From contig CAMPDV010001243.1 in assembly GCA_946699065.1 (NCBI GenBank), forward strand, positions 62,001 to 126,000: a stretch of 64,000 bases of DNA, read 5' to 3'. The position numbers were made by a program, and so were the translations under genes. Origin of the DNA: Loxodes magnus. Lineage: Eukaryota; Ciliophora; Karyorelictea; Loxodida; Loxodidae. The stretch's first letter is position 1. Each line of letters begins with the position of its first letter. The notes under the pieces are model-generated. The model had not been told where the DNA came from. It saw only the letters and a list, made by a program, of their open reading frames with translations, and ran no database searches. Of this stretch, positions 60,393 through 64,000 are shown piece by piece.

Positions 60393-62072
60393 TCATTAGA
60401 AAAGCTATTCAACTTTGCCTTCTGACCATTTGCCTTCATATGTTTTTTATTTATCAATTACTTTCCCGAATCCATGTTGCTTATCTCTAAGTCAATCACC
60501 TTCGTATATTATTCCTACATTAAAAAAGATACCATTTTAAAATTTTTAAGTTCCTTTTCCTTATTTCATATCATCTTCGAAATATCCTTCATAAACTCAT
60601 TATCTTAAACATGTATATATACCATTTCCATTCTTTTGCTCATTTCTGAACTCTCCTTGATAAGTATCTCCATTTCCATAGGTTATTAATATTTAACCTT
60701 ATAAAACATCATTTACAAATTCTCCTTCATATACATCATCATTGCTCTTTTTCAGTATACCATTTCCATTCCTTTGATTATTTCTAAACTCTCCTTGATA
60801 AGTATCTCCATTTCCATAGGTTATTTATATTGAACCTTATAAAACATCATATACAAATTCTCCTTCATATACATCATTGCTCTTTTTCAGTATACCATTT
60901 CCATTCTTTTGCTCATTTCTGAACTCTCCTTGATAAGTATCTCCATTTGCATAGGCTATTAATACTTTTCCTTGAAACTGATCATCTATAATATTACCCT
61001 CATAAATATCTCCATTCTTACATATTTTTAATGCATATCCTTTTAATTTATTTTACTCCCAATGTCCTTTTATTTTGTTGTTTTCTATATCGATAAGTAT
61101 TCCTTTACCTTATTTTTCTTTCCTAATATTCCATTACCCTTCATATATTGCTTAATCTTCTAGAAAAACAGCAGGTAAATCTATCAAATCTTCTTAAACT
61201 AACTATTAATTATATATATTTTAGTTAAATTTACCATATTACTTTATTTCTTCTATAAACTACTTAACTTTTTCATGCTACATTTTTTCTTTTAAACTAG
61301 GAGAAAATTAATTTTATTAATTTTCGATAATCTAAAATTCATTATTTTCATCTAAAGCCATTTTGATTTTCATAAAAGGATTTTGAAATAATAAAAATCT
61401 AAGTCCATCTAAGGAAGTTCAGTCTACAATATCGGTTTCAGTTTAAAAAAACATATTACTATCGAAATCTTTTTATGTAGGCTTATTACTTTTTTCAAAA
61501 AGTCTTTAAAATTTAACTTTTACTGCTTCTTTATCTCACTTAAGTTTCAAGTATTTCTGCATGAATAATTAATTTTCAAATTGGAATTCTTCTGATAAAA
61601 ATACGTTCATTTCTACTAACTGCAACAGATCTTCTATAAAACTTTATAGTTTTTCCTTGTTTGTATAGCCATTAATATTTAAGAAAGTATTTCACATAAG
61701 CTCACATTTTTCTTAAAAAGTAAAGTTACTACAAAGAATGGCATTTAAAAATAGCTTTTTCATTTCATAATTTCCTTCATTGTTAATAAATTAATCATAA
61801 AAGAAAGCTATTGGACTTTAGCTACTATTATCACTATTCTCATCAGGAAGTTTAACTTTTAAAGAGAAAAAGAACTAAGTCATTTGCTTTTTATCACAAG
61901 ACAGCAAACTAAGACTTTTTATTTGTTTTCTAAATAAGTTTATATCAAGATTTTAATAATTGAGAACAGTATCTGATTTCTACATTGTTTTTATGATATT
62001 TTTATCGAAAGCATTGAGATGAGGTATTTCGCAAATTTATTCGTAGGTTGGTTTAGTGTAACCCTATCCCAT
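60393..62072 (-). CDS. MORN-repeat protein with predicted N-myristoylation (559 aa)
   Basis: One frame from ATG 62072 to TGA 60393-60395 without indels. Start MGQGYTKPTYEQ presents Gly2 for N-myristoylation. Residues about 10-200 are helical, possibly degenerate EF-hand/calcineurin-B-like (FRKQIKSLSLLS, LMWNTFLNINGYTNKEKLQ). Residues 306-550 carry about eight MORN units: AIYEGQWNIRKEKQGKG, NGDTYQGEFRNEQKNGNG (three near-identical), VYEGYFEDDMKQGKG, YEGDWLRDKQHGFG, YEGKWSEG. Five Trp are TGA. MORN proteins attach to membranes or cortical structures in ciliates; lipid tail plus MORN suggests a cortex or membrane scaffold (inference). Confidence 0.85.
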
Positions 62073-62935
62073 ATAATTATAATAAATTTGTAAAGAAATG
62101 AATTTAAATTGATTTATTTTATAATTTCTAAAGATTATTAAGTTTAAAATAGTTTATTTTAGAATATTTTTATTTTGCTATTTGCTTCATAAATAAAACA
62201 TTTTATATTATAAAGCTTAATATTCATAAACTAAGCTTCTAGTTTATTCAGCATTATTTATAACTTAGGAAACTTTATTTTAGTTAATGAAAACACTATT
62301 TTATAAAATATTTATGTTATCTGTATACTAGAATCAAATATATCCTTATTTATTTCCTTAGTATAATATGATATTTAATAGTTTTAGTGGAATAACAATA
62401 TTAAATGTTAGAAATAATTTAATTTTTAAGTTTACTAAGTTAATTAATAAAAGCATGTCAAACCATTTAGTTTAAGATTATATTAAATTAACTAAAAATA
62501 GAGTAAAAAGGAGCTTATAATTTAAGATTATTATGAGTGTTTTCAAACAGAATTAATAATAATTTCTTGGATATGTTTGTTTATTTATTTTTTAGGTAAA
62601 ATAATCATTAAGAAAACAATTTAAATAAAAAACTTGAGAATGACAGTAAGAAATTTATATCTAAGGCTTGTACTTTTTATTTGGAATGGTTAAAGAAAAT
62701 AAGTAACTTAAGAAAATTGTATTTAAATTTAAAGAAACTTAATTAGTTTTAATTTAGTCTCTAGAACTGTTTATATATTTGATATTCATAGAGAGAATAT
62801 ATTATTAATAATAGATAACAAATACTTTTTCAATGCTTATTTCATAGATAATTAAATAATAAAAAATTCTTATTTTATTAAATTTAAGTAATTAGTTATT
62901 AACCTTCAATTATATAAAACGGAAAAATTCTAAAA
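62073..62935. other. Intergenic, very AT-rich
   Basis: Upstream of the MORN gene. No gene, repeat or RNA recognised. Confidence 0.4.
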
Positions 62936-62940
62936 AAATT

Positions 62941-63700
62941 TTATGCTTTTAAGGAAGAGAAAATATTAAAAAAGAAAAGCCAGAGCGACTTATGAGATAA
63001 CACCCCATAAGCAACCAGAAAAACGAAACATAATTCTGGAAAATCTAAGAAATCATTAAAAAATTTAGCATTTTCTAAGGGCTTCCAAATTAAGAAATTA
63101 GAAACTTTGAGTGTATTCAAAAGGAAGTGGAGTAGATAGAAACAGCCGAATTTCAATAGGAATGGAAACTGTTAAATATCAGCAAAGAAGACCTAATCGA
63201 AATAATAAAGATACTAAAGATGCACCTGAATCATCAAGACAGTGAAATGTTGTAATTGCAACAAGAACTAAAAAATCATATTGAAGATGGTTATCCTCAT
63301 GCGATCTCCCTAAAAAAAATGGAACAATTTTGAAAACTCAAAGGAGAAATTGGAGATTTGGAAGAACAAAAAGAGAAAGAAGAGAAAGAATCTAATAATT
63401 AGATGAGATATTGATATTTATAAATCAAAAGATTGACAAGCAGGGAATTAAAGAGCAAGCTCTAGTGATGATGAAAGTATAACAACTAGAACAGTTGTGA
63501 TTTAAAGATTGAGAAAACAAAAAAGCTTATAAAAAGTATTATTATTATCAATCATCAAAAATTTCTTAGAACTTGTATAAAGTTTAAAGAGCTAAGAAGA
63601 ATTGAAAAAAAGAAGAATTAATCAAATACAAAGCTGATAAATTGATAACTTGAAATGAATCAAAAAGATTATAAATAAAAAAAAGGAATATTCAAGAAAA
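62941..63700 (+). pseudogene. Gag-like coiled-coil ORF, partial
   Basis: Basic start (FKEEKILKKKSQSDL near 62950), then in another frame ETAEFQQEWKLLNISKEDL, IEIIKILKMHLNHQDSEM and MEQFWKLKGEIGDLEEQKEK, a long amphipathic coiled coil with TGA-encoded Trp. The plan matches the other Gag-only ORFs. Frame change near 63120. No duplication was recognised, and the 3' end may lie beyond the window. Confidence 0.45.
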
Positions 63701-63789
63701 AGACTATGCTGAAAAATTTACCTTTTCTAACACCAGCAAAAGCATATAAGCTCTTTTAAGCCGAAAAACAACAATTATCTTAATGATAT

Positions 63790-63960
63790 ATTTTAAATTA
63801 TTAATTTTGAGAACTTGAGGACAGCTTAGTTCTCCTGAGTACTTTCTCTTAAACGCCTTTTGATAGTCATAACTTGGGTATCCACTAATCAGTTTCTGCA
63901 AACAAAGACTTTCATAATTAATGAATGCATATTCCATAATCATAGATTTAAACCCCTACA
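63790..63960 (+). other. GC-richer segment after the Gag-like ORF
   Basis: Base composition rises sharply, with a self-complementary GAGAACTTGAG...CTCCTGAG region near 63808-63840. By position it may be the folded 3' part of the element. Its antisense stays open in the standard code for 79 codons, which I do not take as a gene. Confidence 0.3.
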
Positions 63961-64000
63961 AAAATTGGAAATATTGGGAAAAACGACAAACGAATGAAAT

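Noticed and set aside
1-64000. Tetrahymena or Paramecium germline assignment
   Set aside because: The AT content and Gln-TAA/TAG fit, but TGA is clearly Trp within intact genes, which excludes those codes.

Overview
The window looks like a germline-type or unrearranged nuclear chromosome piece of a ciliate with an all-sense genetic code. It is roughly three-quarters A+T, and in the standard code no frame stays open beyond about 130 codons. If TAA and TAG are read as Gln and TGA as Trp, with a TGA also ending genes, long frame-true proteins appear: a 1762-aa cysteine-rich surface protein, a 559-aa MORN protein, three 464-aa RING-kelch proteins, a 232-aa RING/ubiquitin-like protein and a 298-aa Gag-like protein. 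TGA falls on universally conserved Trp positions (RING, kelch, MORN, the NWRP motif of reverse transcriptase) and TAA falls on the Gln of the RT RQG motif. This is the code of karyorelicts (Loxodes/Parduczia type) or Condylostoma. Only TGA is seen where genes seem to end, which favours the karyorelict type. Tetrahymena or Paramecium is ruled out by TGA = Trp. Because every frame is open under this code, calls rest on domain motifs, frame continuity and copy-to-copy conservation, not on ORF length.

Layout. 0-3.3 kb: AT-rich sequence with an unrecognised coding-like stretch. 3.3-11.2 kb: block 1, made of a decayed minus-strand LINE, a plus-strand RING-kelch gene and a plus-strand endonuclease ORF, broken by two Gag-only insertions. 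11.2-13.7 kb: Gag remnants and a GC-rich repeat. 14.1-18.3 kb: block 2 (RING-kelch plus endonuclease ORF), then an LRR gene fragment. 19.4-20.1 kb: a folded leader and a Gag-like ORF. 20.93-23.41 kb: a 2.5-kb element with perfect 385-bp inverted repeats and a MORN passenger. 23.45-24.29 kb: a Gag-only element. 27.28-32.57 kb: the large surface-protein gene (minus). 33-38 kb: AT-rich. 38.4-45.2 kb: block 3 (Gag remnant, full-length LINE on minus, RING-kelch, truncated endonuclease ORF). 46.1-50.4 kb: LINE fragment, unknown ORF, intact Gag-only element, Gag remnant. 50.6-52.8 kb: degenerate tandem repeat, next to the RING/ubiquitin-like gene (minus, 53.3 kb). 53.6-56.0 kb: a second, diverged inverted-repeat element containing related nested repeats. 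56.0-60.2 kb: a truncated LINE (minus). 60.4-62.1 kb: the MORN gene (minus). 62.9-64 kb: a Gag-like coiled-coil ORF.

The dominant theme is retroelement activity: at least seven Gag-like ORFs (three as stand-alone insertions with perfect 16-18-bp target duplications), two LINE lineages and an inverted-repeat family, wrapped around a few apparently intact host genes. The most unusual item is the triplicated, indel-free RING-kelch gene lodged between LINE-type modules.
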